Source: Azospirillum sp. TSA2s (GTDB lineage Bacteria; Pseudomonadota; Alphaproteobacteria; Azospirillales; Azospirillaceae). From it: 64,000 nt of DNA. A program made the position numbers and the translations under genes. The notes under the pieces were generated by a model, which was given only the letters and a program-made list of their open reading frames with translations, was not told where the DNA came from and searched no databases. The first letter of the stretch is position 1. The number at the start of each line of letters is the position of its first letter. Shown here piece after piece: positions 1 to 7,545 of this stretch. Where the stretch lies: contig NZ_CP039643.1 in the NCBI RefSeq assembly GCF_004923315.1, positions 41,658 to 105,657 on the forward strand. The letters run 5' to 3'.

Positions 1-22
1 CTCATGGCCGCCGAACCTCACT

Positions 23-1195
23 TTAGACCTCCATGAACCGGCGGAGCTCCGCCACCGTAACTGCGACCTTTGAGGCGGCCGCTTCGGCGTCCTCCTCCGA
101 ATTCAGGACAGAGAAGCTGAACCGCACCGTTGACCACGCCTGGCGCTCCGTCAGCCCCATGGCGAGAAGAGTGGGCGAGGGCGCCGGGCGGGCGCTTGAA
201 CAGGCCGATGTCTGCGAGCAAAGAATGCCAGCCTGGTCGAGGCGTGCCATGAGTGCTTGACCGTCGACGCCCTTGAATCGGATGCTGCTGGTGTTGCAGA
301 GCCGCGGCGCAGTAGCCCCGTTGACTTCAGCATCGGGAACCGCGTTACCAACCACTGCCTCGAAGACGTCCCGCATTCGTCGCATCCGTGCGACGTGCTC
401 GTGGAAGCCCTCCTGCCGGGCTGAGCAGGCGGCCGCGAACCCGGCTGCTCCGGGGAGGTTTTCCGTTCCCGACCTCAGTCCCCCTTGCTGCCCCCCGCCT
501 TCGATTATTGCTGACAGCATTGTCCTGTCTCGAACCCACAAGGCACCAATGCCTTGAGGACCGTGGACCTTATGCGCGGAAAGCGACACGTAGTCTGCCC
601 CGCAGCCATCGATTCGGAGGGCCTCCCGGCCGAAGGCCTGAGCCGCGTCGATATGGAATTCAGCTCCATGGTGTTTGCACAGCGAGGCGATCGCCTCAAC
701 CGGCTGCACCACGCCAGTCTCCCCACTGGCCCACTGGACGCTCACTAGGTCCAAGCCCTTTTCAAGAGCGGACGCGAGTGCTTCCATGTCCAGCAGGCCA
801 TTGCTGGTCAATGGAAGGACAGCCATCCACCCCCGCTGGGCGGCAATCTCTGCGGGCCGCGTCACGGATGGATGCTCGGCTGCTGATACTGCAATACGGG
901 GTGCGGGTTTTCTCCGTCGAAAGGAGGCAAATACCCAGTTGTTTGATTCTGTCCCGCCTGAGGTGAAGTACAGGTTTGTCGGATTGGCTCCCGCAAGAGC
1001 CGAAACCGCTTCGGCGTGGCGGGACATCGCTATACGGGCTTCCACGCCTCTGGAATGAGGGCTGGACGGGTTTCCGAAGCTGCTACCCATGGCGGACGCG
1101 ACAGCGGCAACAACCTCGGGAAGGGGTTTCGTCGTCGCGTTGTTATCTAAATAGGTTTCCAATTCCTGCCCCCGATGCAGAGCCATTCGCTGCAT
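23..1195 (-). CDS. Cysteine desulfurase, NifS/IscS family
   Basis: 390 residues, full family length. A PLP-dependent enzyme of this type takes sulfur from L-cysteine and passes it on as a persulfide. Visible landmarks are YLDNNATT near residue 15, TESNNW near 82, the PLP-stacking histidine in AEHPS near 107, HIDAAQ near 181, the PLP lysine in SAHKVHG near 209, RSGTEN near 241 and the catalytic cysteine in SACSS near 332. The short cysteine loop recalls IscS/NifS and also DndA/SspA-type enzymes that feed DNA phosphorothioation. The choice cannot be made because the downstream partner lies off the window. A minus-strand ATG at positions 3-5, 17 nt after this stop, suggests a following co-transcribed gene. 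The first ATG was used as start; one three codons later is equally possible. Confidence 0.9.
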   Translation of the reverse strand: MQRMALHRGQELETYLDNNATTKPLPEVVAAVASAMGSSFGNPSSPHSRGVEARIAMSRHAEAVSALAGANPTNLYFTSGGTESNNWVFASFRRRKPAPRIAVSAAEHPSVTRPAEIAAQRGWMAVLPLTSNGLLDMEALASALEKGLDLVSVQWASGETGVVQPVEAIASLCKHHGAEFHIDAAQAFGREALRIDGCGADYVSLSAHKVHGPQGIGALWVRDRTMLSAIIEGGGQQGGLRSGTENLPGAAGFAAACSARQEGFHEHVARMRRMRDVFEAVVGNAVPDAEVNGATAPRLCNTSSIRFKGVDGQALMARLDQAGILCSQTSACSSARPAPSPTLLAMGLTERQAWSTVRFSFSVLNSEEDAEAAASKVAVTVAELRRFMEV

Positions 1196-1680
1196 CCCTA
1201 GGCCTCTGGTTTGGTCCCGCGGCGCAGTGATATCTGGAAAGGCGTGTTACCACACGTTCTACAACGACTAATCTTTGGTAGCAATAGCCCCGCTCCTTCA
1301 AGCTGTGCCGGTTATCACTCCGGATCATCGAATCCGAATAATTTCGTATAGCTTAACTTGCGGACGTGGGTCCGAGTTTAATCCGCTTTTATCTGTAGCT
1401 GTCATGCGTTGAGGGTCTCGGTAACCTCCATGGGCGTTGTTCCCACCCCGCCCTTAGACGTTACCGCTTCGGTTACCGCTTCGTCTCACGGCTCCTCGAC
1501 CGGGCAGCGCCTCCGGCGGTCAAGGCGGGTCATACCGATAAGTCCCCCTTATCGGTAAGACTGACGGTGAACGGGATGGAGGACATCCCGTTATCCCGTT
1601 TCCGCTTGACGTCAGGCGTCGGCGGCGCCATAAAGGACGCAGGACATCCTTCGTCCCGAACTCCTGCCCAGGACAACGCC
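1196..1680. other. 485-bp intergenic region with inverted and direct repeats
   Basis: This gap separates the leftward desulfurase from the rightward operon starting at 1681, so promoters for both directions should lie here. It holds an 11-bp direct repeat gttaccgcttc at 1460-1470 and 1472-1482, and the hairpin at 1533-1557. I see no convincing sigma70 hexamer pair and no RNA gene. Confidence 0.5.
1533..1557. promoter_or_regulatory. Perfect inverted repeat, candidate operator or hairpin
   Basis: The arms are taccgataag at 1533-1542 and cttatcggta at 1548-1557, a perfect 10-bp repeat around a 5-nt spacer. It lies 124 nt upstream of the ATG at 1681. A dimeric repressor site and a short transcript hairpin are both possible. 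No poly-U run follows, so a terminator is unlikely. Confidence 0.4.
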
Positions 1681-2667
1681 ATGCATCCTGACCTCACCGT
1701 CCGCCTCGACGAATTCCAACATGCTTACGATCACCCCTATCGCGAGCACGTCGCCGAGCTGATCAACGTGCTGTCAGAGACGATGCACACCATCTTTGGC
1801 TCCGAAGCGGACGGCGCTTTCTGGGCTTTTCACGAAGTGCTGTTCGGCACCCCCCGCGGCGAGGAACCCTGGAGCCGCCACTGCTACACCCCCGATGATG
1901 TCGCGGATCTGCCGGTCACCCGGACCTTGCGCGACCTCTACGCCTACGCCTACTTCGGTCTGATCCTCGATGAGGCTGGCAAGCCGATGCGCCTCGACCC
2001 AGCCGAGGTTTATTGGCAGCCGAGCTTCCCGGTGCTTGGCAGCATTCAAGAGGCGGCCGGACCGGACTGGTCGGGACGTGAGCCTCTGGAAGAGGCCAGC
2101 GACATGGCCTGCGCGCGCCTGGTGATCGATGGCCTCGTCCGCGAGCCGGTTGAGACCGGCAACGAAGAGCCTTATTACCGGATCGTGGACACCGTCTCAC
2201 CGGCTGGACTCGCTCGGCTCGGTGGCGTCAGTGTCAAGACGATGAAGAACCTGTTGACGCCGTCGAGCGGGGGCGAGCTGCGGCTCGATGCTGCCGGCCG
2301 CATTCCGATCGAAGAGGCACGCCGTTGGCTGGCCGGCCGCCCCGGCTATCGTCCCTCTGTCTGGCAACTCGCCGGCGACGATGTCGAAGCCCAGGCTCCG
2401 GCCGATGACAGCGCCGATCTCGGTGAGGTCCTTTTCCTTCCCAGCGCCCGCGACGGCAGCCAGTTCACCCCGGACCTGACACGCGGGGGCCGTTACACCA
2501 TCGGACCCAAGGGATCTGAGGTTCAGGTCGGCGATTACCGCGAGGCGCTCGCCACCCTAAGCCGCATGCGCCGTCCCAGTTGGCGGCGACCGAACGCGCA
2601 GGGCCACTGGGGCCTCGTGACCGGCACGGACTGGGTCCGGCGCACGGCCAATGAACTCGGGCTGTAG
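1681..2667 (+). CDS. Hypothetical protein with a helix-turn-helix-like segment
   Basis: 328 residues from the ATG at 1681, which has AGGA 7 nt upstream. The frame stays open back to a GTG at 1567, but that start has no ribosome site. I do not recognise the family. The middle (about residues 180-230) reads LARLGGVSVKTMKNLL, then a short loop and IPIEEARRWLAGR. This resembles the helix-turn-helix and wing of excisionase/MerR-type DNA-binding proteins. The N-terminal half is acidic and probably helical. The stop is 10 nt before the next gene, so the gene heads a three-gene operon with the DUF4258-like and GIY-YIG-like proteins. A DNA-linked role is inference from those neighbours. Confidence 0.6.
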   Translation: MHPDLTVRLDEFQHAYDHPYREHVAELINVLSETMHTIFGSEADGAFWAFHEVLFGTPRGEEPWSRHCYTPDDVADLPVTRTLRDLYAYAYFGLILDEAGKPMRLDPAEVYWQPSFPVLGSIQEAAGPDWSGREPLEEASDMACARLVIDGLVREPVETGNEEPYYRIVDTVSPAGLARLGGVSVKTMKNLLTPSSGGELRLDAAGRIPIEEARRWLAGRPGYRPSVWQLAGDDVEAQAPADDSADLGEVLFLPSARDGSQFTPDLTRGGRYTIGPKGSEVQVGDYREALATLSRMRRPSWRRPNAQGHWGLVTGTDWVRRTANELGL

Positions 2668-2677
2668 GAGGTGAGCC

Positions 2678-2965
2678 ATGCACGCGTCCTCTGCGATCTT
2701 GACCCGGCATGCGCGCGAACGCTGCCAGCAACGCGGCATCCGGCCTGCTGATCTGGATCTTGTGCTCGGCCTCGGGTCCGAAACCGACATCGGCGTCTTC
2801 CTCGGGCGCCGCGAGGCCGATGCGATGATCGCTCGCCTCAAGCGTCTGATCCGCCACATCGAGCGCACCAAGAACACCTGTGTCGTGGCTGACCGCGGCG
2901 CCATCGTTACCGTCTACAAAGCCAGCCATCGCCGCGGTCACGGCCGCCGGACGGGTGAAGGCTGA
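2678..2965 (+). CDS. DUF4258-like small protein
   Basis: 95 residues with a strong TAGGAGGTG ribosome site that overlaps the stop of the previous gene. The pattern LTRHARERCQQRGI near residue 8, then a basic middle helix and GAIVTVY near the C-terminus, fits the DUF4258 fold, a small RelE/BrnT-like alpha/beta domain of mostly unknown function. No partner antitoxin is recognisable, so a toxin role is only a possibility. It is the second gene of the operon and lies 14 nt before the GIY-YIG-like gene. Confidence 0.6.
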   Translation: MHASSAILTRHARERCQQRGIRPADLDLVLGLGSETDIGVFLGRREADAMIARLKRLIRHIERTKNTCVVADRGAIVTVYKASHRRGHGRRTGEG

Positions 2966-2979
2966 AGGAGAGCACCGCC

Positions 2980-3756
2980 ATGGGCTGGATCTACGTGTTC
3001 CGCGACCGCGGCTATGACCAGGGCGTCAAGATCGGCTGTGACAGCAGCGCCGATGGCTTCACCCGCCACCAGCGGGCCGACAGCTACACGCCCCGTGGCA
3101 TCGTCTACGAGGCGGCCTGGTCGGTGGACCCGGCGCGCTACGGCGCGGCGAGCCTGCGCAGCCTCGAGGAGACGGTGCTGCACCCACAGCTTGCGGCGGA
3201 CCTGCGCCCCCTGATCTTCCCGAACAACGGCGTCGAGTGGTTCGATGCCACCGCCGAGCAAGCCGTGGGCGCCCTCACCGCCCTGTTCGACCGTGCCCCG
3301 GACCGGCGGTGCCCCGTCGTTCCACGCTCCGCGCCGTGGGACGACCTGCGCAACCCGAAGGACGTGGGGCGCGGTCGCTTCCGGCAGGTGCTCTGGGTCT
3401 ATCAGGAACACCTGACCGGACGGATCAAGACGCAGCGCATCGACGACTGGCGGGCGCCGCGCGAGGTTCGGCGCACCTACAGCCGCAACGGCTTCCGTGC
3501 CGTCGCCGCCTTCATCGCCGCCGGTCCGGCTGGACTCGAGGGCAACCGGACTGTGCAGGCCGCTTGGGAGGCGGCGCTGGAGCGCTTCGGTCGCGGCGAG
3601 CCGCACGCGCCGTATGGCTGGACCGCTCCAGGAACGAGCGTCGAGGATCTGGCCCGGCTATACGCTGAACAGGGGCTGAAGCCGGTGGACCCCGCTGGGG
3701 CGCCGCCGGATGGTGTGAAGGTGGCCTATAACGTTGCCGAGGCGTGCGCCTTCTGA
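2980..3756 (+). CDS. GIY-YIG nuclease-like protein (T5orf172/MUG113 type)
   Basis: 258 residues, with ribosome site GAAGGAG. The N-terminus GWIYVFRDRGYDQGVKIG followed by R..SYTPRGIVYEAAW fits the T5orf172/MUG113 branch of GIY-YIG domains. IYVF stands for the GIY strand, VKIG for YIG, and the glutamate in LEETVLHPQL near residue 63 is a plausible metal ligand. Residues 110-258 are extra and include an arginine-rich segment (VRRTYSRNGFRAVAAF) suited to DNA contact. Such domains occur in mobile-element nucleases and in stand-alone plasmid proteins. Cleavage activity is not shown by the sequence. It is the last gene of the operon; 93 nt separate it from the next gene. Confidence 0.6.
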   Translation: MGWIYVFRDRGYDQGVKIGCDSSADGFTRHQRADSYTPRGIVYEAAWSVDPARYGAASLRSLEETVLHPQLAADLRPLIFPNNGVEWFDATAEQAVGALTALFDRAPDRRCPVVPRSAPWDDLRNPKDVGRGRFRQVLWVYQEHLTGRIKTQRIDDWRAPREVRRTYSRNGFRAVAAFIAAGPAGLEGNRTVQAAWEAALERFGRGEPHAPYGWTAPGTSVEDLARLYAEQGLKPVDPAGAPPDGVKVAYNVAEACAF

Positions 3757-3849
3757 TGCCGTAGCGGCTGAATGCAACGCAGCCACAGAGATGACCAGCT
3801 GGCGTTTCCTTTAGACAACCTAGAGTTTTCCAAGGCCAGAGATTGAGAA

Positions 3850-4224
3850 ATGAAGTTTCAGTTCGGTAGGTCGTACAGCCGTATGTACATCTCGTCGGCA
3901 ATTGGAGGAGAACTGAGGAGCTACATGCCTCGGGAGGCCGGCCGGATTGTAGCGATCTGCGTGAGTCCGAATCTCAACTCAAACCCACCCAAAGTCATTC
4001 TCGTTGGTAAATCGTCCGATGTCGAAAAACGAGCAGAACAGTTCATCCAGCAAGCTGAAGCTCTTCCTGCCTTCGTTGAAATCGCGCCAAGCCAATGGAT
4101 GTACGTAGGGGTCTGGGCTTTGGAAACCGCGACCACTGATCCGGCAGTGATCGCTCGCGAAGCGGCCCACGTTTCTCGGACAGACGTGGTGCGGGTTCTT
4201 TATCTTAAGCAGGTCAGCCAATAA
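3850..4224 (+). CDS. Small orphan domain, possibly SRA/PUA-like
   Basis: 124 residues with only a weak GAGA ribosome site. The opening FQFGRSYSRMYISSAIGGEL, a following IVAICVSP strand and a VILVG strand resemble the N-terminal head of some McrA/SRA-type modification-dependent nucleases, where an F..G..Y.R..I...GG pattern is typical. No nuclease motif follows, so this would be a single recognition domain. The assignment is weak and the protein may be unrelated. Codon use is less GC-rich than in the preceding operon, which suggests separate acquisition. Confidence 0.45.
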   Translation: MKFQFGRSYSRMYISSAIGGELRSYMPREAGRIVAICVSPNLNSNPPKVILVGKSSDVEKRAEQFIQQAEALPAFVEIAPSQWMYVGVWALETATTDPAVIAREAAHVSRTDVVRVLYLKQVSQ

Positions 4225-4357
4225 GGCGTGCTGTCAATCTGCACCGCCCCTTTATAATCCAGTACCGTGAAATCAGAGGAAGAGAAAGGACCTCTAAACA
4301 TCTTGCGGTACAGAGCGTCACCTGCAAAACATCCTGCTCAAGAATTTTAGAAAAGAA

Positions 4358-4387
4358 AAAGGCCGCTACCAAGCAGGTGCGGCCTTT
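4358..4387. terminator. Candidate bidirectional terminator
   Basis: The arms aaaggccgc (4358-4366) and gcggccttt (4379-4387) form a 9-bp stem with a 12-nt loop. The A-rich run before it and T residues within the arm suit termination in either direction. It sits between the rightward gene ending at 4224 and the leftward gene ending at 4504. Confidence 0.55.
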
Positions 4388-4503
4388 AGGTTTGGGTTCA
4401 GGGAGGATGAGAACCTGAAAGCAACGTAGGGAGCTCTACACGTTAATGCCCGATGAACGGCGCCACAGGTCTGTGCATCTACTCCCTTATTGCAAGATCT
4501 TGA

Positions 4504-4734
4504 TCAGAACAGCGGGAGCTGGATGCGCTCCCAATCGTCGGCATAGGTTTTCGCAGCGCGCAGCGCAGCGTCTTGAGCGCCGGCCATTGTCCGTGCACTT
4601 CCGGAACGGACCTGCTCACCAGCAACGGTGACGGTCCAGCTCCACAGATCCGGCCCCCGCCAGACCACCGCCAAATCGCACCCGTACATTCGCGTCACCG
4701 CGTGCCGTGTCATCCAGGTCGTCGTAGTTGGCAT
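4504..4734 (-). CDS. Hypothetical small protein
   Basis: 76 residues from the ATG at 4732-4734, chosen because GGAGGTG stands about 5 nt upstream. An in-frame ATG further upstream has no such site. The protein reads WSWTVTVAGEQVRSGSARTM, then an alanine-rich helix, and ends WERIQLPLF. It looks like a small beta-hairpin plus helix domain of the kind often seen beside plasmid partition genes. I do not recognise the family and assign no function. Confidence 0.55.
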   Translation of the reverse strand: MPTTTTWMTRHAVTRMYGCDLAVVWRGPDLWSWTVTVAGEQVRSGSARTMAGAQDAALRAAKTYADDWERIQLPLF

Positions 4735-4851
4735 GCCGGCACCTCCACAAGTTCCGGCTCGCTGTACCATATGATGATAGTGTCCAGCGAGCGCGCCGTA
4801 CAGCGATACTCATTTGGACAAATACGCATTTGCTTGTGAATCAGCACCCGA

Positions 4852-5018
4852 TAGGTACCCCAAGCTGATGCAGCTCAAGCCTTTGAAGGAACTGTAAAAG
4901 GCTTTCCCGATATGGGGCTCCAATCGGCGCCGGCTGGAACCCCACCTCAGTGAAAAACTTCTAGTATCTACAAGGGAATACGATGCTTCTGATGAAGGCC
5001 CCGCTTCCACACTGATTA
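4852..5018. repeat. Diverged direct repeat, left copy, flanking parAB
   Basis: About 167 bp matching 7374-7545 in the same orientation. Shared blocks include caagctgatgca, ggaactgtaaa, ggaaccccacctcagtgaaaa, atctacaagggg-like and tgcttctgatgaag. Identity is roughly three quarters by eye. The copies bracket the partition operon and both candidate parS palindromes. Both copies read on the minus strand with similar peptide fragments (FSLRWGS...), so they may descend from a coding sequence, but neither has an intact frame. Confidence 0.75.
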
Positions 5019-5041
5019 ACGAGCAGCGCTCTCCTGCCGCC

Positions 5042-5059
5042 GCGAGAAAATTTTCTCGC
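5042..5059. other. Candidate parS site, left (18-bp perfect palindrome)
   Basis: gcgagaaaattttctcgc is a perfect 18-bp palindrome 13 nt beyond the parB stop. Its 14-bp core gagaaaattttctc recurs at 7230-7243 on the other side of parAB. ParB proteins bind short palindromes close to their own genes, so this is the best centromere candidate. It differs from the rhizobial RepABC parS consensus. Confidence 0.6.
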
Positions 5060-5071
5060 ACCAAGAACCTG

Positions 5072-5992
5072 TCAGTCGGCCGCATCTTCCCGATCAGCGG
5101 CCAGAATGGCGTCGATCTCGTCACGGATCGCTTGGAAGGCTTCGCGGTCGATCGGGGCGAGCGAGGCGCCTTGCTCACGCACCGCAGCGAAAGCTTGGCG
5201 CGATCCATGAATAGCTTTTGCCAGTGTCTTTGGGAGGGCCGTTCCGGCAGGAACGGAGGAAACGGTGCGCGTCGCTTTCGCCGGCCTGGTTGAAGCGGTG
5301 GCTGCTCCGCTGACGATGTCCGCACCCTCTCCTTCGGTGTCAGGTGCCGGCGCCAGTTCTGCCTTCAATGCTTCCCACGCTGCCAACTGCTCAGTCTCGT
5401 CGCCGGATCGGGCGACCTTAACGAGCCGGTAGCGAGCGGGGCGGTAGACTGGGTATTCGTCGCGGATTTTCTGAGGAAGGCGGCTGATGATGAGCGCACG
5501 GGAGATGTCGACGCGGTCCTTACCGACGATCTTGCCGACGTCCTCCTGCCGGTAACCGTGCTGCTCCATCAGGCGCGCGAAGGCATCACCTTCCTCAAAC
5601 GGCGACAGGTCGGCGCGCACCACGTTCTCGATCAGGGCCAATTCGTCGACCGCTCCGCTGACGGTAACGGCGTAGATGGTCGCATGACCTAGCGCTTTGA
5701 CCGCCCGGTACCGCCGCTCCCCAAAGACCAACTGGAAACGTCCATCACCCAACTGCTGCACGCCGACCGGCTGGGCCAACCCATGTTGAGCGATGGACGC
5801 CGTCAGAGCCTGCATCTCGGCGTCGTCAAAATGCTGACGGGGTTGGTGCGGGTTGACAACGATCCGATCGATGTCGACTTCGACAACGACGGGCCCCTTC
5901 CGGCTGTAGCCCTGCCCGGCTTCTCGCGCTTCGCGCTCTGCCGCCGCGGTTGTCAGCACTGCCGTATTCGTTCGAGCGAGTTTACGCGACAT
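5072..5992 (-). CDS. parB: ParB-family partition protein
   Basis: 306 residues. It binds the plasmid centromere and works with ParA to place plasmid copies in both daughter cells. The N-terminal ParB/CTPase domain is clear: NPHQPRQHF near residue 48, GERRYRA near 91-97 (the CTP-binding arginine motif) and ENVVRADLSPFEEG near 122-135. A helix-turn-helix (residues 140-175, ISRALIISRLP) reads DNA, and a linker and C-terminal dimerisation helices follow. The start overlaps the parA stop by 11 nt, so translation is coupled. Flanking palindromes are its likely targets. Confidence 0.95.
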   Translation of the reverse strand: MSRKLARTNTAVLTTAAAEREAREAGQGYSRKGPVVVEVDIDRIVVNPHQPRQHFDDAEMQALTASIAQHGLAQPVGVQQLGDGRFQLVFGERRYRAVKALGHATIYAVTVSGAVDELALIENVVRADLSPFEEGDAFARLMEQHGYRQEDVGKIVGKDRVDISRALIISRLPQKIRDEYPVYRPARYRLVKVARSGDETEQLAAWEALKAELAPAPDTEGEGADIVSGAATASTRPAKATRTVSSVPAGTALPKTLAKAIHGSRQAFAAVREQGASLAPIDREAFQAIRDEIDAILAADREDAAD

Positions 5993-7016
5993 TGGTCATC
6001 ACCTCGGGCATACGAGTGCGTTCCTGGATGAGCGCGTCCACAACCGATTGGTAGACCTCGTAGCCCGGCGCGTCGGGGACCGCGGCAAGCGCGGCTTGCC
6101 CGGCCGCAACAGCCTGGGCATAGACGGTCGCGCGCGGGATCGGGTCGAAGATCCGCATCTTCACTCCGAAGAGCCTGCGGATGTCGTCCAGGGAAGCTTG
6201 GTCCTGGGTCAGCCGTGCATTGAACATGGTGGGCAGGATCCCGATGACGTTGACGCCCGGATTCGCCCGCCTCCGAATCATGTCCAGGTTCTCTAGCAGA
6301 AACTCGACGCCGGTTACCGACAGCATCTCGGTCTGGCAGGGGATGACCACCGTCGTGGCGGCCGTGAGGGCGTTGCGCGTGAGCATCCCGAAATGGGGAG
6401 GAGTGTCGACGAAGATGAAGTCGTAGGTCTGCCGCGCGCCGTCGTCCAGGCACTCGCGTAGCGCGCAATCCCCCGACGACTGGCTTTGCAGTTCGGCCTC
6501 AGCGTCTCCCAATCGCATCCCGCTCGGAATGACGTCGAGGCCGCCGTCCGTTGTAACAATGTACTCGCTGAGGTCGAAGGCTTTCCCATGCGCCCTGTGC
6601 GCCTCGACCGACGCCCTTAACGCGTAATACAGGGTCTTCTCTTCACGCTCGCGCTGGATAGAGTTGATGCCAAGGTGGATGGTGGCATTGGCTTGCGGAT
6701 CGGCATCGATCAGTAGCACCTTGAAATGCTTGGCGAGCAGAGATGCGGTATTGACCGTAAATGCAGTCTTGCCGACACCACCCTTTCTATTCGCGGCTAC
6801 GCAGATTAGAGCGGGTCCATGTTTGGTAACGATCCCGATCTTTTCCTTCAAAATGAAGGAAATGACAGGAGCAGGAACTTTCTCTGTGCCGTTTTCCCAA
6901 CGTGATATCTTTGCTTTGTCGTACTTGCGGCCTAGGTTTTTGTTGAGCCATCCAGCGAACTCTGGCTGATTGAGTGACCGGCCTTCCCGAAACGCTTTGA
7001 TGTCCTCTCCGCGCAT
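5982..7016 (-). CDS. parA: ParA-family partition ATPase with N-terminal HTH
   Basis: 344 residues from the ATG at 7014-7016, chosen because TGGGGA stands 6 nt upstream; the frame stays open to 7136 without a better site. The first ~55 residues form an XRE-like helix-turn-helix (RSLNQPEFAGWL...YDKAKISRWENG), as in type Ia ParA proteins that also repress their own operon. Next come the deviant Walker A KGGVGKT near residues 78-84, LLIDADPQANAT and FIFVDTPPHFG. The enzyme provides the nucleoid-bound ATPase gradient that moves ParB-bound plasmids. It is first gene of parAB. Confidence 0.95.
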   Translation of the reverse strand: MRGEDIKAFREGRSLNQPEFAGWLNKNLGRKYDKAKISRWENGTEKVPAPVISFILKEKIGIVTKHGPALICVAANRKGGVGKTAFTVNTASLLAKHFKVLLIDADPQANATIHLGINSIQREREEKTLYYALRASVEAHRAHGKAFDLSEYIVTTDGGLDVIPSGMRLGDAEAELQSQSSGDCALRECLDDGARQTYDFIFVDTPPHFGMLTRNALTAATTVVIPCQTEMLSVTGVEFLLENLDMIRRRANPGVNVIGILPTMFNARLTQDQASLDDIRRLFGVKMRIFDPIPRATVYAQAVAAGQAALAAVPDAPGYEVYQSVVDALIQERTRMPEVMTNVA

Positions 7017-7229
7017 GATCATTCCCCACGATGACTCTGACAACACCTTTGCGCGGCGCATGGCCGTGGTCAAGCCAAAAAGTTGACACTGCGCGAGACT
7101 TGCATCATCAACTTCTGAGGCTGACCAAACGGCCACAGCAGGGGAGGGCGTTTGTAACGCGAAGATGGGACTCTGCTCGTTCTGCTTCCTGGACCGGTTC
7201 TGGGGAGCGGAGAAGAGAGCGGGGTCTGT

Positions 7230-7243
7230 GAGAAAATTTTCTC
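7230..7243. other. Candidate parS/operator site, right (14-bp palindrome)
   Basis: gagaaaattttctc, identical to the core of the palindrome at 5042-5059. It lies 213 nt upstream of the parA start, so it could serve as centromere, operator or both. The outer bases (t on the left, g on the right) do not pair, so the palindrome is shorter than the left copy. Confidence 0.55.
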
Positions 7244-7373
7244 GCGCAGGTCATACAGGAGGACGTGGATCTTGAGCGTGCCTTTTGTCTGCCATTGCGA
7301 TCACTGTCCGTCACAGGGCATTCCAGATAGGGACGGGAGCATTCCCCCCCCGTCACGTAGGGGACCCTGTGAG

Positions 7374-7545
7374 CAGCACTCAATAAGGACCCCAAGCTGA
7401 TGCAACCCAACTTTTTGAGGGAACTGTAAAGACTTTGCGGAAGTGGGCCCCAATCGGAACCGATTGGAACCCCACCTCAGTGAAAATTTCTGCATCTACA
7501 AGGGGCTCATTGCTTCTGATGAAGACACCGCTTCCACGCCGATTA
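7374..7545. repeat. Diverged direct repeat, right copy, flanking parAB
   Basis: Right-hand partner of 4852-5018, same orientation, ending next to the stop of the ArdC-primase gene at 7546. Together the two copies define a 2.7-kb interval containing only parB, parA and the palindromes. The interval 7017-7373 between parA and this repeat holds the palindrome at 7230 and no gene. Confidence 0.75.

Noticed and set aside
5042..7243. RepABC-type replication/partition locus
   Set aside because: parAB is not followed by repC, and the initiator with iterons lies 11 kb away, so this is a separate Rep_3-like replicon.
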